Below, piece after piece: positions 51,191-59,034 of a stretch of DNA of 64,000 bases; the first letter of the stretch is position 1; every line of letters begins with the position of its first letter. The translations under genes were made by a program, and so were the position numbers. Source of the stretch: Bacteroidota bacterium (GTDB lineage Bacteria > Bacteroidota > Bacteroidia > Bacteroidales > FEN-979); contig JAPLDL010000022.1 of assembly GCA_026391735.1 (NCBI GenBank), forward strand, positions 186,001 through 250,000, written 5' to 3'. Under the pieces are notes generated by a model. That model was given only the letters and a program-made list of their open reading frames with translations. It had not been told where the DNA came from and ran no database searches.

Positions 51191-54100
51191 ATGAAGATCA
51201 CGGAAGAGTGCGTGAGTCGTATATCGTCCTCTGCAAAAATTGAAGATGTTATTGCAGATTTTGTGAAACTTCGCCGACAGGGAGTCAGCCTGATTGGCAA
51301 ATGCCCCAACTGTGGTATAGATGCAAAAGGAAAAGGAATAACAGTAACTCCTGCAAAGGGTATATTTAAGTGCTTTTCATGTGATTTCGGCGGGAAATCC
51401 CCCATTGATTTCTTGATGCATATTAAGAAACTGAAATATCCCGAAGCGCTGAAATACCTGGCTGACAAATATAATATCACAATTGAGGAAGAGCAAAAGC
51501 CTAAGGGACCACAACGTAAAAATTCCAAAATAGAAACCTTCCGGGACCGCCAGCTGATCTCCTCCGGATTGGACGATGCAGATCAGAAGGCCACTACCCT
51601 GGTGGATGAGAAAACCCAACGAGTGGTTGATGTTTTTGAGGCAGGTACCAGGGACCAATATGGAAAGATTGCCCCGGGGGATGATCTGATCATTTGGTAT
51701 TATGACCTGGACGGCCGCCCGGTGATGTTTCAGAAGCCTAAGGCCAATAAACAGGAACATCTGTTCAGAATCCGCTGGCAGAATCCGGATCTTCACAAGG
51801 ATAAGGATGACCGGCCCATGAAGTATTCATCTCCCTATGGATCCGGCAGCCATATTTTCATTTCTGAGCAGGTTAGGGAAGCGTACAGGAACCGCCGTGT
51901 GATCAAGCGTCTATTTATCCAGGAAGGGGAGAAGAAGGCCCTGAAGGCCTGCAAACATGGAATTTTCTCTGTTGGTGTAATGGGTATCCAGAATATTGGC
52001 CATAATAATAAGCTCCCCTATGAACTGCAACTGTTGATCACAGCTTGCAAGATCGAGGAAGTGATCTTTGTTTTGGATTCAGATTGGGATCATTTGAGCA
52101 ATGAACTCCGCGTGGGATCCCGGGTGGATCTTCGTCCATATTCGTTTTATAATGCCGTTAAGAATTACCGGGATTATTTCAAAACGTTTGTGAATATGGG
52201 GATCTACCTTGAAATCTATTTTGCAACCATAAAAGGCAATGATCTTCACGAAAAGGGGATCGATGACCTGATGGCGGGATCTCTTAAGGGAAAAGAACTT
52301 GATTTGTTCCATGATATCGATACGGCCATCAATGAAAAGGATGGTGATGGACAATATATCCGGATCAATAAAATATCCACGGTTTCAGATCTTAAATTGC
52401 TTGAATTCTGGCATCTTCATAATGTTGAATCCTTTGCTGATAAATATAGGGATACCCTGGTTAACATCCCGGAATTTCAGATCTGCAAGCATAAATGGAG
52501 ATTTGGTGATAAAGGGAAACTTGAACCGGCACAACCACTGCAGGAAGATGAGCAGTACTGGGAAAAGGCAACAAAGACTGATCGCGGCGGGAATGAGTAT
52601 TTTCAATACCGGTTCCGTTATAAGTATACCTATATCTTCCTTCATCGTCGTGGCTTTGGCCGTATTATGATGGCCGGCAAAAATTATTCTTTATGTCATG
52701 TCCAGGACAAAGTGGTTGACCTGGTTGAAGCCTATCAGATCCGCGATTATATCACTGAATTCACCAATACGATCATCAAGGAACCGATTGATAATGTAGA
52801 GGTGATGGATATGCTTTACCGTGGCGGCAAACAGTATTTTGGTCCGGATAGCCTGGGAAACCTGGATTTTGTCCGACCGGTGTTTGAATATGCCGATAAA
52901 GGGCATCAATTCTTGTTTTTCAAAGACAAATATTGGAAGATAACCTCTGAGGGAATCGAAGAAAAGCCAATGGCTGAATTGTGTAATTATGTTTGGAAGG
53001 ATAAGATCAATGATTTCGATGCAAAACTGATTGATTCTGAAATGTTCAAGGTCCACCAGGTAAATGATGCTTATATCAAAAAGCATAAGCGTGAAGATCT
53101 CCGGGATTTCATAGGTCAATTTGAAGTGGAATGGTCCGCTATGGCCAAAGAATGCCACTTTGCTCAATTCATTAGCAATACCGGAGAATTCTTCTGGTGG
53201 AAATATCAGAATGAAGTGACCCGAAAGCCTGTCCATGATATGCGTAATGATGAAGAGCGATTTGAAACTAATCTTCACCTGGTGTCAAAAATGACTGCAA
53301 TCGGGTATATCCTGCATAAATACCGTGATAAAAGCTGTGAGAAAGCTGTTATCGCCATGGATGGAAAGCTCAGCGAGGTAGGGGAGAGTAATGGCCGAAC
53401 CGGGAAAAGTATTTTGGGTTTTGCCATTGGCCATGTGATCCCTCAGTGTTATATCGGCGCTAAATCCAGGGATCTGGAGCTTGATCAATTCATTTTCGAG
53501 GAAGTAAATGAAAAGACGGATAGTATCTTTTTGGATGACGTTCGTGCTAATATTGATTTTGAATTCTTTTTCCCAATCATTACCGGAAAACTTACCGTGA
53601 ATTCAAAAGGCCAGAAGAAATATACTCTTTCCGAACGTGATACGCCAAAGCTTTACCTGACAACCAACCATGCCATCAATGGCAATAGCTCATCCTTCAA
53701 GGACCGGCAGGCCCTGATTGCCTTCAGCGATTATTATAATGAATCCTGGAAGCCGATCGATGAATTCGGAATCAATTTTTTTGATGAATGGGATGAGAAG
53801 CAATGGAATCTGTTCTACAACTTCATGGCCTTTTGCCTTCATCTATACTTTAAGGTTTCACAGCTTGGATGGGGAGTAAACCATACCGGTTTGATATCAC
53901 CCCCGACCGAGCGCCTGGAGCTTCGCAGGATCCGCCAGTTTATCGGGGAAGATTATCTCACCTGGGCTTCGGAATATTTTGGCGTTTCTGAAGAAAACAA
54001 AGTTGATATCACCAATATGAATATCAACAGGGATATCGCCCGCAGCGAGTTGTATAATGATTATCTCGAGAAAACGCCTTCACAGCGTAAATACATGAAT

Positions 54101-54253
54101 CCTTTCCGATTCAAAAAGAAGATGCTTTCCTGGTGCCAATATACCGGATTGATGTTCAATCCTAAAAATGTGGATAAGAATGGACAGCCCGGTGGTGATG
54201 ACAAGCGGGGTGGCATTGAGTATTTTACAATAGCAGATGAACGATTTACCTGA
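51191..54253 (+). CDS. Phage primase-helicase (CHC2 zinc finger, TOPRIM, SF3-like ATPase)
   Basis: 1020 aa. The N-terminal DnaG-type zinc finger has Cys38/Cys41 (CPNC) and Cys61/Cys64 (CFSC) in GIFKCFSCDFGGKSPIDFL. A TOPRIM-like region follows at about 240-300 (LFIQEGEKKALKACKHGIF, then EEVIFVLDSDWDHL with the acidic motif). The C-terminal half carries a P-loop at about 731-740 (GESNGRTGKS), a Walker-B-like SIFLDDVRAN near 777, and a sensor-like PKLYLTTNHAIN, as in phage SF3/D5-type helicases. It should prime and unwind phage DNA. Start ATG 51191 (MKITEECVSRISSS) fits the DnaG family. Its TGA overlaps the next ATG (TGATG). Confidence 0.88.
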   Translation: MKITEECVSRISSSAKIEDVIADFVKLRRQGVSLIGKCPNCGIDAKGKGITVTPAKGIFKCFSCDFGGKSPIDFLMHIKKLKYPEALKYLADKYNITIEEEQKPKGPQRKNSKIETFRDRQLISSGLDDADQKATTLVDEKTQRVVDVFEAGTRDQYGKIAPGDDLIIWYYDLDGRPVMFQKPKANKQEHLFRIRWQNPDLHKDKDDRPMKYSSPYGSGSHIFISEQVREAYRNRRVIKRLFIQEGEKKALKACKHGIFSVGVMGIQNIGHNNKLPYELQLLITACKIEEVIFVLDSDWDHLSNELRVGSRVDLRPYSFYNAVKNYRDYFKTFVNMGIYLEIYFATIKGNDLHEKGIDDLMAGSLKGKELDLFHDIDTAINEKDGDGQYIRINKISTVSDLKLLEFWHLHNVESFADKYRDTLVNIPEFQICKHKWRFGDKGKLEPAQPLQEDEQYWEKATKTDRGGNEYFQYRFRYKYTYIFLHRRGFGRIMMAGKNYSLCHVQDKVVDLVEAYQIRDYITEFTNTIIKEPIDNVEVMDMLYRGGKQYFGPDSLGNLDFVRPVFEYADKGHQFLFFKDKYWKITSEGIEEKPMAELCNYVWKDKINDFDAKLIDSEMFKVHQVNDAYIKKHKREDLRDFIGQFEVEWSAMAKECHFAQFISNTGEFFWWKYQNEVTRKPVHDMRNDEERFETNLHLVSKMTAIGYILHKYRDKSCEKAVIAMDGKLSEVGESNGRTGKSILGFAIGHVIPQCYIGAKSRDLELDQFIFEEVNEKTDSIFLDDVRANIDFEFFFPIITGKLTVNSKGQKKYTLSERDTPKLYLTTNHAINGNSSSFKDRQALIAFSDYYNESWKPIDEFGINFFDEWDEKQWNLFYNFMAFCLHLYFKVSQLGWGVNHTGLISPPTERLELRRIRQFIGEDYLTWASEYFGVSEENKVDITNMNINRDIARSELYNDYLEKTPSQRKYMNPFRFKKKMLSWCQYTGLMFNPKNVDKNGQPGGDDKRGGIEYFTIADERFT

Positions 54254-54513
54254 TGTCTATGAAAAGTAATGGTCAAAATTCAGTTAACCGATCCTGTTCT
54301 GTTTGCAGACAGAGAGCCACGTTTAATATGACGTTAAGCAAGGGATTTGCCGAGGTGCATTTTAAGAAGCCTTTTGAAGCTGCAGATCTGTGCCGGGCAT
54401 GTGCAATTGAGAATCTCGTATGGGATAATACACCCCGGGATCTTGCAGAACGTAGGGTTTATTCATGTAAGGCAGATTATTCAATTCTTGGTCATTCCAT
54501 TTCCCATGAATAA
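54253..54513 (+). CDS. Small zinc-finger-like phage protein
   Basis: 86 aa with two CxxC pairs (CSVCRQRATF and ADLCRACAIENL) that could bind one zinc. Otherwise unrecognised. Its start overlaps the primase stop, and its end overlaps the start of the radical-SAM-type gene by 8 bp. Confidence 0.6.
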   Translation: MSMKSNGQNSVNRSCSVCRQRATFNMTLSKGFAEVHFKKPFEAADLCRACAIENLVWDNTPRDLAERRVYSCKADYSILGHSISHE

Positions 54514-55111
54514 AACAAACATAGAATTTTGTGATTTCACCTGGAATCCGATCGTGGGCTGCAGGCATGGTTGTTCATATTGCTGGGCCCGGGGACAACA
54601 TGACCGGTTTTATTATCCGGAGAAATTTGAAATGCCCAGGTTTTATCCTAACCGGCTAAAAGAACCATATCAAAGGAAAAAGCCAGCGAAGATCTTCGTA
54701 TGTAGTATGGCTGATATCTTTTCTCCTGGAGTCAAAGATGAATGGATCCACCGGGTTCTTAAAGTTGTTGCTGACAATCCGCAACATACTTTTCAATTTC
54801 TTTCAAAGAAACCGGCCCGGTATCATGATTTTGATTTCCCACTCGGAAATACCTGGATTGGTACATCGGTGGATTATGCCAGACATGCCGATCGGATTGA
54901 TCAATTGGTATCCTGTGGTTGTAAATTCATATCCTTTGTTTTGGTTGAACCTCTCCTTTCTTCTATGGAAGGAATTGATTTCTCCGGAGTGGATTTTTTA
55001 TTCGTAGGAGCACAAACTGGTCCGGATGCCGTAATCCCTTCCCGGGAGTGGATCTACTCTATTAAACATCATCATCCGATTTATAAGGAAAATATCAGGA
55101 AGTTCCTATGA
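54506..55111 (+). CDS. Gp37/Gp68-family (DUF5131) radical-SAM-type phage protein
   Basis: 201 aa from ATG 54506 (MNKTNIEFCDFTWNPIVGC). The N-terminus has the family signature FTWNPIVGCRHGCSYCWAR with a CxxxCxxC cluster (Cys19, Cys23, Cys26) suited to a 4Fe-4S cluster. Then come IFVCSMADIFSPGVKDEWI, HTFQFLSKKPARYHDF, WIGTSVDYARHADRID, and FVLVEPLLSSMEGIDFSGVDFLFVGAQTGPDAV. These are the landmarks of the phage Gp37/Gp68 family, whose reaction is unknown. The C-terminus is about 30-50 residues shorter than usual members and lacks the K(N)L-like end I would expect. It overlaps the next gene by 4 bp. Confidence 0.88.
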   Translation: MNKTNIEFCDFTWNPIVGCRHGCSYCWARGQHDRFYYPEKFEMPRFYPNRLKEPYQRKKPAKIFVCSMADIFSPGVKDEWIHRVLKVVADNPQHTFQFLSKKPARYHDFDFPLGNTWIGTSVDYARHADRIDQLVSCGCKFISFVLVEPLLSSMEGIDFSGVDFLFVGAQTGPDAVIPSREWIYSIKHHHPIYKENIRKFL

Positions 55112-55326
55112 GATTTCAAATAAGAGAAATAACACAATTCCCTTGCCCGGTATGTGATCAGTCCAGGGATGTTATTATACGGACATATTCTTTCAATTAT
55201 TCCATATGCTGCAGGGGGATTATCAGGATACGCCGGCAGTACCCATTGCTTCATTATTTTCTCTCTATATCAAAGTTTATTCAAGAAATTTTTTATCAAT
55301 TAACACGAAAGGTTTATGCCATTTAA
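55108..55326 (+). CDS. Hypothetical small Cys-containing phage protein
   Basis: 72 aa (MRFQIREITQFPCPVCDQSR). One CxxC (CPVC) and a later CC pair (YSICCRG) may form a zinc site. Unrecognised. ATGA overlap with the upstream gene and an 11-bp overlap downstream. Confidence 0.55.
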   Translation: MRFQIREITQFPCPVCDQSRDVIIRTYSFNYSICCRGIIRIRRQYPLLHYFLSISKFIQEIFYQLTRKVYAI

Positions 55327-55813
55327 AAGATTTGATGCTGAAACTTGTCAGGGAACAAGTCGCAGCCATGATCCTTTTCTGAGGATCGTAAAAGTCGGTA
55401 CCATTGCTTTCTCCACCGGTGCACTTGAAATGATGCAATTAACGCAGAAAGACACTGTAGCTTTTTTTCAGAACGAAGAGAGCCCCGAGGACTGGTATGT
55501 TATTTCTGACAAGTCTGCATCCTTTTTTAAATTAAGATGGGGAAAGACCGGGGATAAGGCAGTTGTCCAGAATGCATTCCTAGCAAAGAAGATCCTTATG
55601 AGCTCAGGTGATGGCCAGGCGCATTCACTCCGGTTGAAGCTTATCCGCAGTGATGTGAAAATTGACAATCGGCCTGCATTTCTTTTAATAATTGTAGGGG
55701 GGGGTATTTCGCAATCACCAAGTGTTGAAATTGGGCATAATGCTGATGAAATTCTGGATGAAATCAGATCAAATTCCAGTAAACCCTTTAAACCTGAAAG
55801 GAAGGCCAGATGA
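55316..55813 (+). CDS. Hypothetical phage protein
   Basis: 165 aa (MPFKRFDAETCQGTSRSHDP). Contains VKVGTIAFSTGALEMMQLTQKDTVAFF, a beta-rich pattern reminiscent of small phage DNA-binding or SeqA-like folds, but I cannot name a family. The C-terminus is charged. A 4-bp overlap with the next gene. Confidence 0.6.
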   Translation: MPFKRFDAETCQGTSRSHDPFLRIVKVGTIAFSTGALEMMQLTQKDTVAFFQNEESPEDWYVISDKSASFFKLRWGKTGDKAVVQNAFLAKKILMSSGDGQAHSLRLKLIRSDVKIDNRPAFLLIIVGGGISQSPSVEIGHNADEILDEIRSNSSKPFKPERKAR

Positions 55814-56034
55814 CAATGAATAAAGAAAAACGCAAAGAGCTTTTAAAGAAAGGCATGATCATTCTCAGAGAGCAATACAATCCAAGAATCAATGCCTGGA
55901 TTATTGCCAATCTTACATGCTCCGGAGGATGGGCCAGGTTTGGAAAATATTGGAGCCTTAAACAGCAGGAATGCCAGGCAAAGATTGTGGAGATCATCAG
56001 GGAAAACCCCGATAAATATACAATGGATTTATAA
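55810..56034 (+). CDS. Hypothetical phage protein
   Basis: 74 aa (MTMNKEKRKELLKKGMIILR), helical and basic at the start, ending EIIRENPDKYTMDL. Unrecognised. It ends 17 bp before the first DGR variable-protein gene, so it could be co-transcribed with it. Confidence 0.6.
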   Translation: MTMNKEKRKELLKKGMIILREQYNPRINAWIIANLTCSGGWARFGKYWSLKQQECQAKIVEIIRENPDKYTMDL

Positions 56035-56051
56035 CAATAAATTTTAACCGT

Positions 56052-56522
56052 ATGGAAACATTAAAAATTGAAAAATCAAAAGTTAAGAAGTTATTCAAGG
56101 AGGCTCCTGAATACTTCAAGGAAGTCCTCAGGGACACCTTTGGGAAGGAACTCTTCTCAGAGAAGATCACCGATCGCATCAAATCATTTGAGGATGCGTG
56201 TGTCGAGCTGAAGACAACGGAGGAAAGCGTGATCAAGAATTATGATACAGTCGACGAGGTTGCATATCGTAAACTTAAACTCATTGCAAAGGCATTAAAC
56301 GAAGGATGGGAACCCGACTGGAGCAATTCCAGTGAATACAAATGGTGGCCGTATTTTGTATGGTCCTCCGGTTCCGGGTTCGATTTCTCGCTTTCGTATT
56401 ACCACTGCGATTTCGCGAATGCGACTGTCGGTTCTCGCCTTTGCTTTAAGACAAAGGAGTTGGCTCAGTATGCCGGCATTCAGTTCATTGAACTTTACAG
56501 GGATTTTTTAACCATAAAATAG
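56052..56522 (+). CDS. DGR variable protein 1
   Basis: 156 aa. Residues 105-132 are encoded by the variable repeat (SSGSGFDFSLSYYHCDFANA then TVGSRLCF), where sequence changes are written from the template repeat. Upstream lies a helical part with RIKSFEDACVEL and a conserved linker ALNEGWEPDWSNSSEYKWW; after the repeat come 24 fixed residues (KELAQYAGIQFIELYRDFLT). It shares the SFEDAC and GW-PDW landmarks with the next gene, so the two are paralogues. No signal peptide or membrane segment. Many DGR targets carry C-type-lectin-like folds that display the variable residues; whether this short protein does is not certain. Role unknown, possibly ligand recognition. Confidence 0.9.
   Translation: METLKIEKSKVKKLFKEAPEYFKEVLRDTFGKELFSEKITDRIKSFEDACVELKTTEESVIKNYDTVDEVAYRKLKLIAKALNEGWEPDWSNSSEYKWWPYFVWSSGSGFDFSLSYYHCDFANATVGSRLCFKTKELAQYAGIQFIELYRDFLTIK
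56364..56447 (+). repeat. DGR variable repeat 1 (VR1)
   Basis: 84 nt aligned without gaps to the template repeat at 56991-57074. It differs at 17 of 25 template adenines and at none of the 59 other positions. The 3' end GTCGGTTCTCGCCTTTGC is identical to VR2 and fits the initiation-of-mutagenic-homing (IMH) element. Confidence 0.95.
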
Positions 56523-56529
56523 TAATACC

Positions 56530-56955
56530 ATGGCAGCAAAGAAAACACCCAAGATGAAATCAGCAGATTCATCATTCGATTACAAGAGCATCAAATCATT
56601 TGAGGATGCTTGTATGAAAATCGAATTGGATCCCGAAGCACTTCCGGAGGTTTCTATGATCCCGGAGGAATTCCGCAAAGCAATCATTAATTGCTACAAG
56701 CTATATATCATTTTTAAGGCCATAAACAACGGATGGATCCCCGACTGGAATAACTGGAAACAGTATAAATACTTCCCCTGGTTCAGAGTTCTGTCCTCCG
56801 GTTCCGGGTTCGGTTTCTCGTCTTCGCTTTGCGACTTCGTTGGCACGATTACGGGTGTCGGTTCTCGCCTTTGCACTGACACTTCAGAGAAGGCCCTGTA
56901 TATCGGCCAGCAGTTTGGTGAAGAGTATGCTGAATTTTTCCTGATCAGAAACTAA
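56530..56955 (+). CDS. DGR variable protein 2
   Basis: 141 aa, paralogue of variable protein 1, starting 7 bp after its stop. Shared landmarks are IKSFEDACMKIEL, AINNGWIPDWNNWKQYKYFPW, the variable segment (residues 89-116, SSGSGFGFSSSLCDFVGTIT then GVGSRLCT), and a fixed end KALYIGQQFGEEYAEFFLI. It lacks a signal peptide. The sequence before the variable repeat differs enough from protein 1 that they are not a fresh duplication, while the repeats were both written from the same template. The target surface of the displayed residues is unknown. Confidence 0.9.
   Translation: MAAKKTPKMKSADSSFDYKSIKSFEDACMKIELDPEALPEVSMIPEEFRKAIINCYKLYIIFKAINNGWIPDWNNWKQYKYFPWFRVLSSGSGFGFSSSLCDFVGTITGVGSRLCTDTSEKALYIGQQFGEEYAEFFLIRN
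56789..56877 (+). repeat. DGR variable repeat 2 (VR2)
   Basis: 56794-56877 aligns with the template at 56991-57074; the match extends 5 nt further left (TTCTG). It differs at 20 of 25 template adenines and at no other position in the 84 nt. Same 3' IMH-like end as VR1. Confidence 0.95.
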
Positions 56956-56985
56956 CAACTTCAGGTTGTATGCCGATAGAGCTGC

Positions 56986-57074
56986 TTCTGTCCTCCAGTT
57001 CCAGGTTCGATTTCTCGAATTCGAATTACAACTACGATAACACGAATACGAATGTCAGTTCTCACCTATGCAAT
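56986..57074 (+). other. DGR template repeat (TR)
   Basis: Noncoding donor located 30 bp after variable protein 2 and 100 bp before the reverse transcriptase. In the variable-protein frame it is rich in AAT, AAC and TAC codons, the classic design that lets adenine mutagenesis reach many amino acids with few stops. Its 3' end GTCAGTTCTCACCTATGC is the IMH* counterpart, differing from both variable repeats only at adenines. A small frame across it (56970-57152) has no independent support as a protein; this stretch is expected to be transcribed as the template RNA. Confidence 0.95.
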
Positions 57075-57173
57075 ATTTGCGGCATAAACCCTGCCCACAT
57101 GGCAAAAAATAACGATCCTGAAAGGAGCATTGGTACCCACAAAGGAATATGATCCTATTCAAAGCAAAGGCAC

Positions 57174-58127
57174 ATGAAAAGAGTAAACAATTTATATCAG
57201 ATGATCTGCAGCGTCGAAAACCTCGAGCTGGCCGACTTGATTGCCAGGAAGAATAAGTCAAAACAGCCCGGGATCATCGAGCACGATAAGAACAGGGAGG
57301 CAAACATTCAGCAGCTGCATGAATCCCTGGTAAATAAAACGTACAAAACTAGTCAGTATACTACATTTACTATTTACGAGCCGAAAGAAAGAATCATCTT
57401 CCGGCTCCCATATTTCCCGGACCGGATTACCCATCACGCCGTGATGAACATCTTGGAGCCGGTATTTGTATCGATGTTCACGGCAGATACATACAGCTGC
57501 ATCAAGAAGCGGGGGATTCATGCTGCAGCCTATGCTGTTAGAAATGTGCTCAAGGATATCCCCGGAACTCAATTCTGCCTGAAGCTGGATATTCGCAAGT
57601 TTTATCCAAGTGTCAATCATGAAGTTTTAAAGCAACTCTTAAGACGGAAGATCAAGGACCAGGATCTCCTCTGGCTGCTCGATGGTATCATCGATAGCGC
57701 CGATGGCTTGCCAATCGGAAATTATCTGAGTCAGTATTTCGCAAATTTCTATCTGAGTTATTTTGATCACTGGATAAAAGAGGTCCTGAAAGTCAGGTAT
57801 TATTTCAGGTATGCGGATGACCTGGTGATCCTTTCCGGCGATAAACAATATCTACATCAACTTCTCAGCCAGATCAGGCAGTACTTGCAGTTAAACCTAA
57901 AGCTCGAGGTAAAACAAAATTACCAGATATTCCCGGTGGGATCCCGGGGAATTGATTTCGTGGGATATGTCTTCTTTCATACCCATACTCGTCTGAGAAA
58001 AAGGATAAAACAGAGTTTCGCCCGGATGCTGGCCGGAAATCCTAATCCTGCATCCATTGCATCTTATAATGGATGGGCCTCACATTGTGATTCAAAACAT
58101 CTACTTAAAACACTTTTACATGACTAA
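57174..58127 (+). CDS. DGR reverse transcriptase
   Basis: 317 aa. Group-II-like reverse transcriptase core: LKLDIRKFYPSVNHEVLKQL (Asp139, first catalytic Asp), GLPIGNYLSQYFANFYLSYF at 178-197 with the Ser-Gln (SQ) motif that separates DGR enzymes from other bacterial reverse transcriptases, YFRYADDLVIL with catalytic YADD at 213-216, and a thumb-side motif GIDFVGYVF. No maturase, endonuclease or protease domain, as expected for DGRs. It should copy the template RNA with adenine infidelity and feed the cDNA into the variable genes at the IMH sites. No Avd accessory gene is recognisable beside it. It overlaps the next gene by 8 bp. Confidence 0.95.
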   Translation: MKRVNNLYQMICSVENLELADLIARKNKSKQPGIIEHDKNREANIQQLHESLVNKTYKTSQYTTFTIYEPKERIIFRLPYFPDRITHHAVMNILEPVFVSMFTADTYSCIKKRGIHAAAYAVRNVLKDIPGTQFCLKLDIRKFYPSVNHEVLKQLLRRKIKDQDLLWLLDGIIDSADGLPIGNYLSQYFANFYLSYFDHWIKEVLKVRYYFRYADDLVILSGDKQYLHQLLSQIRQYLQLNLKLEVKQNYQIFPVGSRGIDFVGYVFFHTHTRLRKRIKQSFARMLAGNPNPASIASYNGWASHCDSKHLLKTLLHD

Positions 58128-58425
58128 ATTTTCACAACTCGGAGTAAAGGTAAATACTCAACATTTCGTCGGTGAGAAGATCAGGATTTCATCGATCCTG
58201 AATGTTGAAATTACGGTTCATGCTTATAAGCTTGTACCGTCGAAACAGTTTAAGGACAAAGGCACAGGCCAATGTCTGCATCTACAAATCACGTTTCAGG
58301 GAGTAAAGCGAATTGTATTTACATCTGCAATGGGTATGATAGAGGCCATACAGCAGATTCCAGAGGATAAGTTCCCTTTCGAAACCGTTATCAAGGAGGA
58401 TGTTAAACGATTCTACTTTAGTTAA
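58120..58425 (+). CDS. Hypothetical phage protein overlapping the DGR reverse transcriptase
   Basis: 101 aa from ATG 58120 (MTKFSQLGVKVNTQHFVGEK), translationally coupled to the reverse transcriptase by an 8-bp overlap. Beta-rich (IRISSILNVEITVHAYKLVP, LHLQITFQGVKRIVFTS) with a C-terminal helix; it could be an OB-like single-strand-binding fold. I cannot assign it. Its coupling makes it a candidate accessory protein of the DGR, though it may simply be the next phage gene. Confidence 0.6.
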   Translation: MTKFSQLGVKVNTQHFVGEKIRISSILNVEITVHAYKLVPSKQFKDKGTGQCLHLQITFQGVKRIVFTSAMGMIEAIQQIPEDKFPFETVIKEDVKRFYFS

Positions 58426-58428
58426 CCT

Positions 58429-58932
58429 ATGAAAAAAGTTTATCAGAAAGTAATTGACAAGAATACAGGCGATTGTATGCAGGCGGTAATCGCCTCGTTG
58501 TTTGAAGTTGAACTGAATGATGTTCCCGAGTTTATAAAACTTGGAGAGCATTGGTTCTGGATGATGAGGAAGTTTTTTTCAGATCATGGTTATCCACACC
58601 TTGGGTATATAAACAGAGGCATGGGAATTGGCACGAAACTCCTTAAAAGAGTCGCAAAATTTGATAGAGGGATAAATGGTTACCTCTATGCCTCTGTACT
58701 TTCTCAGAATTTTGCAGATGGTTGTGGTCATGCGGTTGTTGTAGATACTGATCTAAACATTGTTCACGATCCATCACCTAATCAATCATCCATGTGCCTG
58801 ACCCCTGATGATATACTGGATATTATGGTTACAAAGCCAATAATCATTGGCAGGACTGGTAAGGTCTTTACATACGAAGAATATGACCAGTTAAACGAAA
58901 AAGAACGTGCCTGCAATATTTGGAATAAATAA
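58429..58932 (+). CDS. Phage protein with papain-like (C39-type) fold
   Basis: 167 aa (MKKVYQKVIDKNTGDCMQAV). The order Cys16 in GDCMQAVIASLFEV, His101 in GCGHAVVVDTD and Asp114 in IVHDPSPN matches papain-like/C39 peptidase-type folds found in many phage hypothetical proteins. Its activity is unknown: protease, transglutaminase-like or an inactive relative are all possible. It starts 3 bp after the previous stop. Confidence 0.68.
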   Translation: MKKVYQKVIDKNTGDCMQAVIASLFEVELNDVPEFIKLGEHWFWMMRKFFSDHGYPHLGYINRGMGIGTKLLKRVAKFDRGINGYLYASVLSQNFADGCGHAVVVDTDLNIVHDPSPNQSSMCLTPDDILDIMVTKPIIIGRTGKVFTYEEYDQLNEKERACNIWNK

Positions 58933-58950
58933 AATGGGTCATAAGGTGCC

Positions 58951-58978
58951 GATTAAACGCAATTAGTTGCGTTTAATC
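58951..58978. terminator. 12-bp perfect hairpin after the papain-like gene
   Basis: GATTAAACGCAA, loop TTAG, TTGCGTTTAATC. It lies 18 bp after the stop at 58932 and before a new promoter. No T run follows, so it may be a weak terminator or an operator palindrome. Confidence 0.6.
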
Positions 58979-59010
58979 ATCAATAAAATGACATAAAATG
59001 CAATTTTATC

Positions 59011-59018
59011 TACATTTG
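59011..59018 (+). promoter_or_regulatory. -7 promoter element for 59035-59492
   Basis: TACATTTG matches TAnnTTTG, 16 bp upstream of the ATG at 59035. Confidence 0.55.
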
Positions 59019-59034
59019 ATGGAAAGTTATCGAT

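Larger units (their letters stand above)
56052..58127 (+). mobile_element. Diversity-generating retroelement cassette (VP1-VP2-TR-RT)
   Basis: All parts are on one strand in 2.1 kb: two variable proteins, a template repeat and the reverse transcriptase. A DGR does not move itself; it rewrites its targets. It sits between the early operon and the papain-like protein gene of the prophage. Confidence 0.93.

Noticed and set aside
56970-57152. 60-codon frame over the template repeat as a gene
   Set aside because: Its Asn/Tyr-rich translation is explained by the template repeat, and it lies out of any conserved context between a variable protein and the RT.
57174-58127. Retron or group II intron reverse transcriptase
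   Set aside because: The SQ motif, absence of maturase/endonuclease domains, and the adenine-only template/variable differences identify a DGR. No msr/msd-like RNA or intron ends were seen.
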